Source: Marinimicrobium locisalis
GTDB taxonomy: Bacteria > Pseudomonadota > Gammaproteobacteria > Pseudomonadales > Cellvibrionaceae
Direction: 5' to 3'
DNA length: 64,000 bases
Assembly (NCBI RefSeq): GCF_039822625.1
Contig: NZ_JBDLLG010000022.1
Span: 1 to 64,000 of the forward strand
The notes beneath the pieces were generated by a model. That model was not told the DNA's origin, did not search any database, and saw nothing but the letters and a program-made list of their open reading frames with translations. The position numbers were made by a program, and so were the translations under genes. Positions 34,496-43,299 of the stretch are shown in pieces. The first letter of the stretch is position 1. Each line of letters begins with the position of its first letter.

Positions 34496-35443
34496 ATGCT
34501 TGCGACCATTATCAGCCACCCCAGTTGCCACCAGCATCAAATGCCGGAGGGCCACCCCGAATGTCCGCAACGCGTGGATGCCATCGACAACCGCTTGCTC
34601 ACCAGCGGTATAAACGGGCTGGTCATGCACCGACAGGCGCCGGCGGTCACCCGCGAGCAACTGCTGCGAGTCCACGACGCGGAGTATCTGGATAGCCTGG
34701 AGCAGGCCGCCCCCTCGGAAGGCATTGTCGCCTTTGACACCGATGTCTATCTTTCCCCGGGCACGCTCGAAGCGGCCAGACACGCCGCCGGCGCCGCGGC
34801 CCATGGGGTCGACCTGGTCATGGCGGGGGAGACCGATGCGGTTTTCTGCAATGTCCGCCCACCCGGTCATCACGCCGAGCCGGACCGGGCCATGGGGTTT
34901 TGCCTGTACAACAACGTGGCGGTCGCCGCCGCCCATGCGCTGGAGCATCACGGCCTGGAGCGGGTCGCCATCGCCGACTTTGATGTGCACCACGGTAACG
35001 GCACCCAGGTCATGTTCTTTAACGAGCCCCGAGTGCTATTCTGTTCCAGCTTTCAGCACCCCTTCTACCCAGGCACGCCGGTTGATGTGAAGGCCGAGCA
35101 CATCGTCAACGTCCCCCTCCCGGCCACCTGTGGCAGCGACGAGTTTCGGGCCGCGATTTCCGAACGCTGGTTGCCGGCACTGGAAAAGTTCAAACCCCAG
35201 CTGCTGCTGATCTCCGCCGGTTTTGACGCCCACGAAGAGGACGATATGTCCTCCATCGGGCTGTCCGACCGGGATTATCAATGGGTGAGTGAGCAGCTAC
35301 GAACCCTCGTGGACAACAGCCGCGACCACGCCGACCCGGCCCACCACTGCCGGGGCATTGTGTCGACGCTGGAGGGTGGCTACCACCTGTCGGCCTTGGG
35401 ACGCAGCGCGGTGGTGCACATCAAGGCGCTGGCAAAGCTCTAA
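34496..35443 (+). CDS. Histone-deacetylase family (class II-like) deacetylase
   Basis: 315-residue zinc deacetylase of the HDAC/acetoin-utilisation/acetylpolyamine amidohydrolase superfamily. The active-site motifs are RPPGHHAE (paired histidines), zinc ligands in ADFDVHHGNGTQ and SAGFDAHEED, and GGYHLSALGRS at the C-terminus. Possible substrates are acetylated proteins or polyamines. It converges with a protein-acetyltransferase gene only 18 bp away, which suggests an opposed acetylation writer and eraser; this is an inference. Confidence 0.9.
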   Translation: MLATIISHPSCHQHQMPEGHPECPQRVDAIDNRLLTSGINGLVMHRQAPAVTREQLLRVHDAEYLDSLEQAAPSEGIVAFDTDVYLSPGTLEAARHAAGAAAHGVDLVMAGETDAVFCNVRPPGHHAEPDRAMGFCLYNNVAVAAAHALEHHGLERVAIADFDVHHGNGTQVMFFNEPRVLFCSSFQHPFYPGTPVDVKAEHIVNVPLPATCGSDEFRAAISERWLPALEKFKPQLLLISAGFDAHEEDDMSSIGLSDRDYQWVSEQLRTLVDNSRDHADPAHHCRGIVSTLEGGYHLSALGRSAVVHIKALAKL

Positions 35444-35461
35444 CCCTATGCAGGGGCGCCG

Positions 35462-37915
35462 CTACAGTTCGAGCCGCATGTCGATGACCTCCTCTTCCGC
35501 GTTATAGCGCACCCGAAAGCCGAGGCTTCGGGCCAGGTTGGCCATGCCCCGGTTTTGGGGCATGGTGCAGCCGGCCAGATAGCGGGTCCCGCTGTGCCGA
35601 CAGTAATCAATCATCTTGTTCATCAGCAGCCAGCCCAGGCCCTTGCCTTTGAGGTCACTGCGAATAGCGATGCCGAACTCGGCCTCCTGATTGTCCGGGT
35701 CCATCTGAGCCTGAACCACCCCCAGGGTGACCTCATCGCCCCGCTCATCCCGTTCGGTGGCGATAAAGGCCATCTCCCGGTCATAATCAATTTGCGTGAC
35801 CCGAGCCATCTGTTCGTGGGAGAACTCGGACACTTCGCCAAAGTAGCGGTTGTAGCGGTCTTCCTTGCTCAGAGCCCGGTCAAAGGCCTGCTGACGCGCT
35901 TCGTCTTCCGGACGAATGGGACGCAACAGCACCGAGCGACCGCCTTTAAGCTCGACCCGTTGCTCCAACTCCTTGGGGTAGGGACGAATAGCCAGGGGCA
36001 GCGCCTGGGCGGCGGGCGCCAAGCGCACCGATACCTCAAGCGCGGTATAGACGCCGCTGCGCATGGCCACCGGGTTGAGGTCCAGTTCCGCCAGCTCGGG
36101 GTTGTCCACCACCAGCTGGCTTACCTGGCTCAACAACAAACACAGTGAGTGGCGCTCAATGGACTGGTGGCGTTCGCGAATTTTTCCCTCCGCCAGCGCC
36201 TGAATCACCAGGTAGCGGGCCAGGGCCATGTTCAGCGGCGGCAAAGCCACTACGGCGTTGCGCTGCCACTCCCAGACCGAGCCGGCCTCGCCCAGTGCAA
36301 TGACCGGGCCGAACACCGGATCGGGGCGAACCTGAATGCGCAGGGAGAGCGCATCCCCGTAACGGTCACTTTCCTTCTCCGCCAGGGTATGGATGCCGTA
36401 GGCTTGCACCAGTTCAGCCCCCTCGGCCTCACCCAGCGCGCATTCCTCGGCCTCAAGCGCCTGGCGTATCAGTTCCCGCGCCCGTTCCGGGTGGTGAGGA
36501 ATCAGCTCGCTGACCGAGTCCGGGGTTTCGGACAGGAGCTTCTGGTTTCGGCGGTACTGCACCCGGTGCATAAACGCCGCCACCGCCCCTTCGGGGGTGC
36601 GGAAGGAGGCAATGCCCGCTTCCGCAAACCGTTGGCGGGCGTTATAAGCGGCCTCCTCCCCCATCCAATTCACCAGCAGATTGGGTTTGCGCCCGCGCTT
36701 GTTCTGCCAGACGTCGATCACCGCCTCGGCGTAAACCTCTCCCGGATGCAACGCCGAGGGCGCATGCATCACCAGAATATTGTCCGGCTTACCGCTGTCG
36801 AGCAGCACCTGCAGGGTCTCCCGGTACAGCTCCGGCGTGGCGTCGCCCAACAGGTTCACCGGGTTGGCCGCTCGCCCGCCGCTGGGAATAAGAGGCCGCA
36901 ACTGGCCCTGAACCTCCTCTCTGAGGGGGGCCAAGTGCCCGCCCCGCTGCACCAACGCATCCGCCGCCATGGCCGCCGGGCCATTGCCGTTGCCCAGAAC
37001 CAGTAACTGCTCTCCCCGCAGTTCACGCCCATAGGCCAGGGTCTCCACCGCCGCGAACAGGTCCCGCAGGTCGTGAACCCGCAGCATACCGGCGCGCCGA
37101 AAGGCCGCCTCGTACACCAGATCCGCGCCCCGGCGCTCGGGGGGCTGGCGGCTGGTGGCAGAGCTCACCTCCGCCGAGTTACCGGCCTTAATCACCAAAA
37201 TCGGTTTGCCGGAGGAAGCCGCCCGAGCGGCGGACATAAACGCACGCCCATCGCGGATACTGTCGATATAAAGCAAAATGGCGCGGGTTTTGGGGTCTCG
37301 GCCGAGGTAGTCGATGAGCTCATCAAAATCCACATCGGCGCCGTCACCCAGCGCAATAAAATGGGAAAAGCCGATTTGTCGCCGGCGCGCCCAATCGAGA
37401 ATGGTCACGCAGACTCCGGAAGATTGGGACACAAAGGCCACCTTGCCGGGCAGCGCGTGGGTATGGGCGTAACTGGCGTTCAGGCCAATACCCGGCACAA
37501 ATAGCCCCAGGGAGTTCGGCCCTAATAGCCGAACGCCCCACTGCCGGGCAATGGCCAGCATCTGCTCCTGCAGGTTGGTGCCCTGGGCCGTTTGCAGCTG
37601 GTCCAACCCGGCGGCGATCACAATAACGCTGCGCGTGCCCTTCTTGCCCAACTGCTGAATCAACGCCGGCACCCGGGCCGCGCGAGTGCAGATGACCGCC
37701 AGGTCCGGCACCTCGGGCAGCGCCGCGATGGAGCGGTAGGCCAGGACCCCATTGACCGCCTGGTACTTTGGCGTCACAGGCATAATGGGCCCGGCAAAAT
37801 TGCCCTGCAATAAATTGCGCATCACCGCATTGCCGGGGCGGTTGGGCAGGTTCGAGGCCCCGATCACCGCTATCGAGCGCGGGTTCAACAATTGGTCGAT
37901 CTGCTTGAGACTCAT
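35462..37915 (-). CDS. Protein lysine acetyltransferase, Pat/PatZ type (acyl-CoA synthetase-like plus GNAT)
   Basis: 817 residues. The N-terminal two thirds resemble NDP-forming acyl-CoA synthetase: CoA-binding MSLKQIDQLLNPRSIAVIGAS, a succinyl-CoA ligase-like region with LLGPNSLGLFVPG, and an ATP-grasp part with LVQAYGIHTLAEKES. The C-terminus (about 640-817) is a GNAT acetyltransferase (RPIRPEDEARQQAF, acetyl-CoA loop RSDLKGKGLGWLLM). This is the PatZ/YfiQ layout, which acetylates enzymes such as acetyl-CoA synthetase. The ATG at 37915 has GGAG upstream; 115 earlier open codons are rejected. Confidence 0.9.
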   Translation of the reverse strand: MSLKQIDQLLNPRSIAVIGASNLPNRPGNAVMRNLLQGNFAGPIMPVTPKYQAVNGVLAYRSIAALPEVPDLAVICTRAARVPALIQQLGKKGTRSVIVIAAGLDQLQTAQGTNLQEQMLAIARQWGVRLLGPNSLGLFVPGIGLNASYAHTHALPGKVAFVSQSSGVCVTILDWARRRQIGFSHFIALGDGADVDFDELIDYLGRDPKTRAILLYIDSIRDGRAFMSAARAASSGKPILVIKAGNSAEVSSATSRQPPERRGADLVYEAAFRRAGMLRVHDLRDLFAAVETLAYGRELRGEQLLVLGNGNGPAAMAADALVQRGGHLAPLREEVQGQLRPLIPSGGRAANPVNLLGDATPELYRETLQVLLDSGKPDNILVMHAPSALHPGEVYAEAVIDVWQNKRGRKPNLLVNWMGEEAAYNARQRFAEAGIASFRTPEGAVAAFMHRVQYRRNQKLLSETPDSVSELIPHHPERARELIRQALEAEECALGEAEGAELVQAYGIHTLAEKESDRYGDALSLRIQVRPDPVFGPVIALGEAGSVWEWQRNAVVALPPLNMALARYLVIQALAEGKIRERHQSIERHSLCLLLSQVSQLVVDNPELAELDLNPVAMRSGVYTALEVSVRLAPAAQALPLAIRPYPKELEQRVELKGGRSVLLRPIRPEDEARQQAFDRALSKEDRYNRYFGEVSEFSHEQMARVTQIDYDREMAFIATERDERGDEVTLGVVQAQMDPDNQEAEFGIAIRSDLKGKGLGWLLMNKMIDYCRHSGTRYLAGCTMPQNRGMANLARSLGFRVRYNAEEEVIDMRLEL

Positions 37916-38083
37916 GCAGGCTCCGCCGCCGTAAAACCTTGATGATAGCAACTCTCCACAACGGCGCGTAGAGTCCAGGCAGGTTACCACCTTGGAGCGA
38001 GTGGCCTCCGCAGACCACCGCCTTGCCAGCACTCGAAAAACGGTGTGATACTGCCCCTTACACTGGAACCAACCAGGTGCGCC

Positions 38084-38563
38084 ATGACTGAAACCGAACA
38101 AGCCCTCGCCAACCTGATCGATCGCTGTGAGCCCCAGACCATTGCCGCCTTTGGCGAAACGGGCCAAGGCCTCGCCGAGCGCTGGAAAGCCCAGCACAGC
38201 GACTGCCAGATCACCTGCCTCGCACCTGAGGACACCACCGAGGGACTCAACCTTCCCCAAACCCAGGACCTGGCTCTGGTCACCGAAGCGCTAGAGCAGC
38301 TCGACCGCCCCCAGGGCCAGACCCTGATCGGGCAATTGCGCAACTACGGTACCCGGCAGATCGCCGTGCTGGTGGACAACCAAAGCGGCTGGACCCTAAG
38401 CGACTTCATCGGCCTGGGCTTCAAACGCCAGGCTCGTCTGGAAGATGGCGACAGGAAGCTTACGCTCTATACCTACAACATCGACAGCTACAACCACAAA
38501 CGTACGTGGAACAACCCCAAGTATTGGGCCAACCCGGAAATGTGGGATAAGGCGCGGTGGTAA
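38084..38563 (+). CDS. DUF6231 family protein
   Basis: 159-residue soluble protein. The N-terminal half has a Rossmann-like pattern (LIDRCEPQTIAAFGETGQGL, then DLALVTEALEQLDRPQGQTL), reminiscent of a methyltransferase without a clear cofactor loop. The C-terminus is aromatic and asparagine-rich (KRTWNNPKYWANPEMWDKARW split by turns). Its function is unknown. The ATG at 38084 follows AGGT; the longer open frame is not supported. It is divergent from the acetyltransferase gene. Confidence 0.75.
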   Translation: MTETEQALANLIDRCEPQTIAAFGETGQGLAERWKAQHSDCQITCLAPEDTTEGLNLPQTQDLALVTEALEQLDRPQGQTLIGQLRNYGTRQIAVLVDNQSGWTLSDFIGLGFKRQARLEDGDRKLTLYTYNIDSYNHKRTWNNPKYWANPEMWDKARW

Positions 38564-38675
38564 CCGATCAAGCGCCCTTCCCCTTGGTCTATACTGGTGC
38601 AACGTCCCCCAAGGGCGATAACCATAACTCTCCGCCCCTCGGCGCGAGCCGACGACCGCTATGGAGTTGTAACGC

Positions 38676-41600
38676 TTGTTTTTGACCGACACCGCCCCCA
38701 CCGACAGGCCCCTTCCCGAGCCGCTCCGGCTGTTTAGGCTTTTTTCCGTTCTGGTGGCGGTATTGCTTGGTCTTGCCGGGCCCGCGATGGCCGCCACCCC
38801 CAGTTTCAAACACATACTGCCGGATGAGGTCTCGGCCCTGGGCTATATCAACAGCATCGCTCAAGACGACCAGGGGTTTATGTGGTTTGCCGGCGCCAAC
38901 GGCCTGGGCCGCTACGACGGCTACGAGCTGAAGCTCTACCACCACGACCCGAATCGACCCGAGGGCCTCAGCCACAACTACGTTAATCAGATTTTACCCG
39001 CCGAGGGCGGCGACCTCTGGCTCGCCACCCGCGACGGCGTGGACTACTTCAACGCCGACACCGGCCGCTTCTCCCATCATCGCCACCCGGACGAGGGCGC
39101 CTTCGGGTCCAGCGTTAACGACGTGCGCGGTCTGGTCAGAACGGAGGAACGACTCTGGATCGCCAGCCGTGGCGGCCTGCTGAGCTATCATCTAACCGCC
39201 AACGACTACCGCCACCTCCCTCTGCCCGATGCCCAAGCGGACCTGGAAGAAGACTCCAGCATCTGGGCGGTGGCCCGGGACCAGAACGGGCAGCTTTGGC
39301 TGGGCACCCAAAAACAAGGCGTCTACCGCTTCAACCCCCGCACCGAGACCATGACCCACTTCGCCCACCGCGAGGAGGACCCGCGCAGCATCAGCGACAA
39401 TGACGTGCGCGAGGTCTACGTCGACGATAGCAACCAAGTCTGGTTCGGCACCTATGGCGGCGGCTTGGCGCGCTATGATCGCGACAACGGCGACTTTGTC
39501 CGCTACCCCAACGACAATCACGAAAAAAGCACCACCATCTGGGACATCATTCGCGACTCGGACGGCCAGTACTGGGTCGGAGACGGCTCGGCCATCAACC
39601 GTTTCGACCCCCAGACCGGCCAATTCGAGGGTTACTCCTATGTGGAAGGCCGACCTCAGACTCCGGGCAATCATGTGATCAACGTGGTCTACGAAGACCG
39701 GCAGGGCGACATTTGGGTGGGCTACTTCCCCGCTGGCGTAGACAGGATCGACAAGACCGCCTCGACCTTCAACAACTACGCCCACGACCCCCTGGACGAT
39801 AACAGCATCACCGATGGAGGCGTGGTCTCGGCCCACGAAGACCCTCAAGGCGACCTATGGATCGGCACCGGTTTCGGCCTCAACCATTGGGACCGCCAGA
39901 GCGGCGCGTTCACCCGCATCACCCGAGACGAAAACCGGGAGAACACCCTGAGCGGCAATACCATACTCGCCATCGAGCAACAGGGGCGATATCTGTGGCT
40001 GGGCATCTGGTCCGGCGGGCTTAACCGCATGGACCTGGAAACGGGGGAGATACGTCACTACCGCGCCGAAAAAGACAACCCAAAGTCTCTGCCCGGCGAC
40101 GAACCCTGGGGACTGACGCTCGATCACCAGGGCCGGCTTTGGGTGGCCACCGACGCCGGCCTGGCCCGCTACAACCGCCAGAGCGACGACTTCACCGTCT
40201 TTCAGCCCAGCCGCGAGCAGCTGGCCGGAGACAGCCACCTCTACGCCCGCGTGGTGTACGAAGACAGCCGCCACAACCTGTGGGTGGGCGGCGTGGGCGG
40301 CCTCTACCGACTGGACGAGGAGAGCGGCCAATTCACTCACTACCACCAAAGCGACGCGGACCCCGACAGCCTGTCCAACAATTTCGTCCGCTCACTGCAC
40401 GAAGACAGCCGAGGCAACCTGTGGGTAGGCACCGAGGGCGGAGGGCTCAATCGGTTCGACTACCAGAGCGAGACCTTTCGCGCCTACACCACCGAGGAAG
40501 GGCTGGCCGATGACACCGTCACCAGCATCGTCGAGGATGAACAGGGCGAGCTCTGGGCCGCCACCCACCAGGGGCTTTCACGCCTGGACCTGGAGCAAGA
40601 GGAGTTCCAAAACTTCAGCCGCCAACAGGGGCTGATCGGCAACCTGTTTAACCGCGATGCCAGCCTGCTGACCCGGGACGGCGAGCTCTTCTTTGGCGGC
40701 AGCAAGGGCTTTACCCTGTTTCGCCCGCAGCAGTTGAAACCCAACCCCCACGCGCCGCCGGTATTCATCACTGACATTCAGGTGCTCAACCAGTCCCTGC
40801 CGGCCGTGCGGGAAGGCGAAGGCCCCGGCCAAAGCATCGCTTTCGCCGACCGAATAACATTACAGCCGGACCAAAGTGTGGTGACCTTCGAGTACAGTGC
40901 GCTTAACTATCGCTCGCCGGAGAACAACCGCTACGCCTATCGGCTACTGGGTTTCGAGAATGACTGGCACCGGGTGGGCAACAAACGCACCGCCACCTAT
41001 ACCAACCTCGACCCCGGCGAATACCGCTTTCAGGTCAAGGCCGCCAACAACGACGGCCTGTGGAACGATAAGCCCCGCACCCTGCGGGTGGGGGTAGAAC
41101 CGGCCCTTTGGCAAACCGGTTGGGCCTACGCCCTCTACGCTCTCGCCCTCACCGGACTGATGGGCTGGCTCGTGCATACCCAGCGCCAGAAACTGGCGCA
41201 GGAACGCAAGGTGGTCCAGCGTCTGCAGCAAGTGGACGAACTCAAGGACGATTTTCTCGCCAACACCTCCCACGAGCTGCGTACCCCGCTAAACGGCATC
41301 ATCGGCCTGTCCGAATCGCTGCTCGACGGCGCCACCGGCGAGCTACCCGATGCCACCCGCTCGAACCTTGCCATGATCGTAGCCAGTGGCCGACGGCTGG
41401 CCGGCTTGGTGGACGACATTCTCGACTTCGCCAAGCTACGCGACCAAGGCATTGAGCTCCATCCCCGGCCGGTGGACCTGCATGTGGTGGTGGAAGTGGT
41501 GCTGACCCTGACCCGTCCGCTGGTGGGGGCCAAACCGATCACCCTGATCAACCGAGTGCCGCCGGAGCTGGAACACGTCTGCGCCGACGAAGACCGGCTT

Positions 41601-43226
41601 CTACAGATTTTGCACAACCTAGTAGGCAATGCGGTCAAGTTCACCGAACGCGGGCAAATCGAAGTGACCGCCCAGGCGCTGCCCGCTACCGACGAAATTC
41701 GCTTTTCGGTCTCCGACACCGGCCCCGGCATTGCTCCCCGCGAGCTCCAGCATTTGTTTGAAGCGTTCCGGCAGGCCAGCGGGACCAATGCCCGACTTTA
41801 CGGCGGTACCGGCCTGGGCCTGTCCATTACCCATCAACTGGTCACCTTGCACGGCGGCCAACTGACCGTGGATTCCGAACCCGGCAACGGCTCGACCTTC
41901 ACCGTCACCTTGCCCAGCGCCCGGAACTTGCCCCACGCCGAGCCGGCCGAGACGGCCACACCACCAACCACAGAGCCGCTACCGGCGGCGGAGGTGGCGG
42001 AAGCGCAAGTGGCCTTGCCCGATACCCAACACAATAGCGGTGCTCACATCTTGGTGGTGGACGACGAGCCGGTGAACCGACAGGTCCTGGCCAATTACCT
42101 GACGCTGGGCAACTACCGGGTCAGCGAGGCCGACAGCGGCGAGAGCGCCCTGAACTTTATCGAACAGCACCCGAATGTCGACCTGGTGTTGCTCGATATC
42201 ATGATGCCATGCCTCTCCGGCTACGAAACCTGCCGCACCCTCCGCAAGCGGTACTCCACCCTGGAGCTGCCGGTGATTTTTCTCACCGCCAAGCGCCAAA
42301 TCAGCGACCTAGTCCAGGCGTTCGAAGCCGGCGGTAACGACTTTGTCAGCAAACCTTTTTCCCGCGACGAACTGCTCGCGCGGGTCAACACCCATTTGCA
42401 GTTTCTCGACATTCACCGCAACCTCGACAAAAAAGTCGCCGAGCGCACCCGCGAGCTCAAGCGTATCAACCAGGGACTGGAACAAGCCCAGGAGGAAACC
42501 CGCAGCGCCTACGAACAGCTCGAGCTGGCCAGCATCACCGACCCGCTCACCGGCCTGTACAACCGGCGTTTTCTCAATCAGCAGCTCCCCAACGATGCCG
42601 GTCTTTCTCTGCGTGGCTACAGTCAGTGGCGAGACAATCAGGCGCCCCACCCCACCGACAGCGACTGCCTCTTTCTGCTGGTGGACATTGATCACTTCAA
42701 ACCCGTCAACGACACCTACGGCCACACCGCCGGCGACCAAGTGCTTGAGAGCATGAGCCAAGTCCTGCGCGAGGCAATGCGCGAGACCGACTACCTAGTG
42801 CGCTGGGGCGGGGAGGAGTTTCTGCTGGTCGCCCGCTTTAGCAACCGCGCCGATGCCCCCAACTTGGCCGAACGGGTTCGCACGGCCGTGGAAAACACCC
42901 GCTTTGACATCGGGCGAGGAAAAACTTTGCACAAAACCTGCTCAATCGGCTACGCCGCTTTTCCTTTCTACCAGAAACAGCCGGAGCTGCTCTCCTGGGA
43001 ACAGGTAATCGACACCGCCGACCGGGCCCTCTACGCCGCCAAACGCGTCGGACGCAATTGCTGGGTGGGGTTGGAAGAAGGCACCGAGCCACCCGATGGA
43101 GACCCCAACCCAGGCACCAGCGAAACACTCGAGAAGCAGATTGAACGCGGCCAGTTGGTGGTACGTTGTTCCGCCGGACGTGTTGCCTTTGGGGACAAAA
43201 ACAACCTGCCAGACAATGACCACTAA
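38676..43226 (+). CDS. Propeller-sensor hybrid histidine kinase with REC and GGDEF output
   Basis: 1516-residue inner-membrane protein. It has a signal peptide (about 1-40), periplasmic two-component-regulator propeller repeats (about 45-690, units like DRQGDIWVGYF), a Y_Y_Y domain (about 710-800) and a membrane helix (816-836). HisKA (H866 in NTSHELRTPLNG), HATPase_c (to about 1085), REC (D1174 in LLDIMMP), a short coiled coil and a GGDEF domain (about 1285-1460) follow. The cyclase motif GGEEF (1378-1382) and inhibitory site RETD five residues before it are intact. It should couple an external signal, often a sugar, to c-di-GMP. The start is TTG after GGAG. Confidence 0.9.
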   Translation: MFLTDTAPTDRPLPEPLRLFRLFSVLVAVLLGLAGPAMAATPSFKHILPDEVSALGYINSIAQDDQGFMWFAGANGLGRYDGYELKLYHHDPNRPEGLSHNYVNQILPAEGGDLWLATRDGVDYFNADTGRFSHHRHPDEGAFGSSVNDVRGLVRTEERLWIASRGGLLSYHLTANDYRHLPLPDAQADLEEDSSIWAVARDQNGQLWLGTQKQGVYRFNPRTETMTHFAHREEDPRSISDNDVREVYVDDSNQVWFGTYGGGLARYDRDNGDFVRYPNDNHEKSTTIWDIIRDSDGQYWVGDGSAINRFDPQTGQFEGYSYVEGRPQTPGNHVINVVYEDRQGDIWVGYFPAGVDRIDKTASTFNNYAHDPLDDNSITDGGVVSAHEDPQGDLWIGTGFGLNHWDRQSGAFTRITRDENRENTLSGNTILAIEQQGRYLWLGIWSGGLNRMDLETGEIRHYRAEKDNPKSLPGDEPWGLTLDHQGRLWVATDAGLARYNRQSDDFTVFQPSREQLAGDSHLYARVVYEDSRHNLWVGGVGGLYRLDEESGQFTHYHQSDADPDSLSNNFVRSLHEDSRGNLWVGTEGGGLNRFDYQSETFRAYTTEEGLADDTVTSIVEDEQGELWAATHQGLSRLDLEQEEFQNFSRQQGLIGNLFNRDASLLTRDGELFFGGSKGFTLFRPQQLKPNPHAPPVFITDIQVLNQSLPAVREGEGPGQSIAFADRITLQPDQSVVTFEYSALNYRSPENNRYAYRLLGFENDWHRVGNKRTATYTNLDPGEYRFQVKAANNDGLWNDKPRTLRVGVEPALWQTGWAYALYALALTGLMGWLVHTQRQKLAQERKVVQRLQQVDELKDDFLANTSHELRTPLNGIIGLSESLLDGATGELPDATRSNLAMIVASGRRLAGLVDDILDFAKLRDQGIELHPRPVDLHVVVEVVLTLTRPLVGAKPITLINRVPPELEHVCADEDRLLQILHNLVGNAVKFTERGQIEVTAQALPATDEIRFSVSDTGPGIAPRELQHLFEAFRQASGTNARLYGGTGLGLSITHQLVTLHGGQLTVDSEPGNGSTFTVTLPSARNLPHAEPAETATPPTTEPLPAAEVAEAQVALPDTQHNSGAHILVVDDEPVNRQVLANYLTLGNYRVSEADSGESALNFIEQHPNVDLVLLDIMMPCLSGYETCRTLRKRYSTLELPVIFLTAKRQISDLVQAFEAGGNDFVSKPFSRDELLARVNTHLQFLDIHRNLDKKVAERTRELKRINQGLEQAQEETRSAYEQLELASITDPLTGLYNRRFLNQQLPNDAGLSLRGYSQWRDNQAPHPTDSDCLFLLVDIDHFKPVNDTYGHTAGDQVLESMSQVLREAMRETDYLVRWGGEEFLLVARFSNRADAPNLAERVRTAVENTRFDIGRGKTLHKTCSIGYAAFPFYQKQPELLSWEQVIDTADRALYAAKRVGRNCWVGLEEGTEPPDGDPNPGTSETLEKQIERGQLVVRCSAGRVAFGDKNNLPDNDH

Positions 43227-43299
43227 ACCAGCAACCACCCCAAACCGTAAAAGAGCGCCCGCTAACCCTGCCCGGCGCCCTTCCCACTGCCATGAATCG

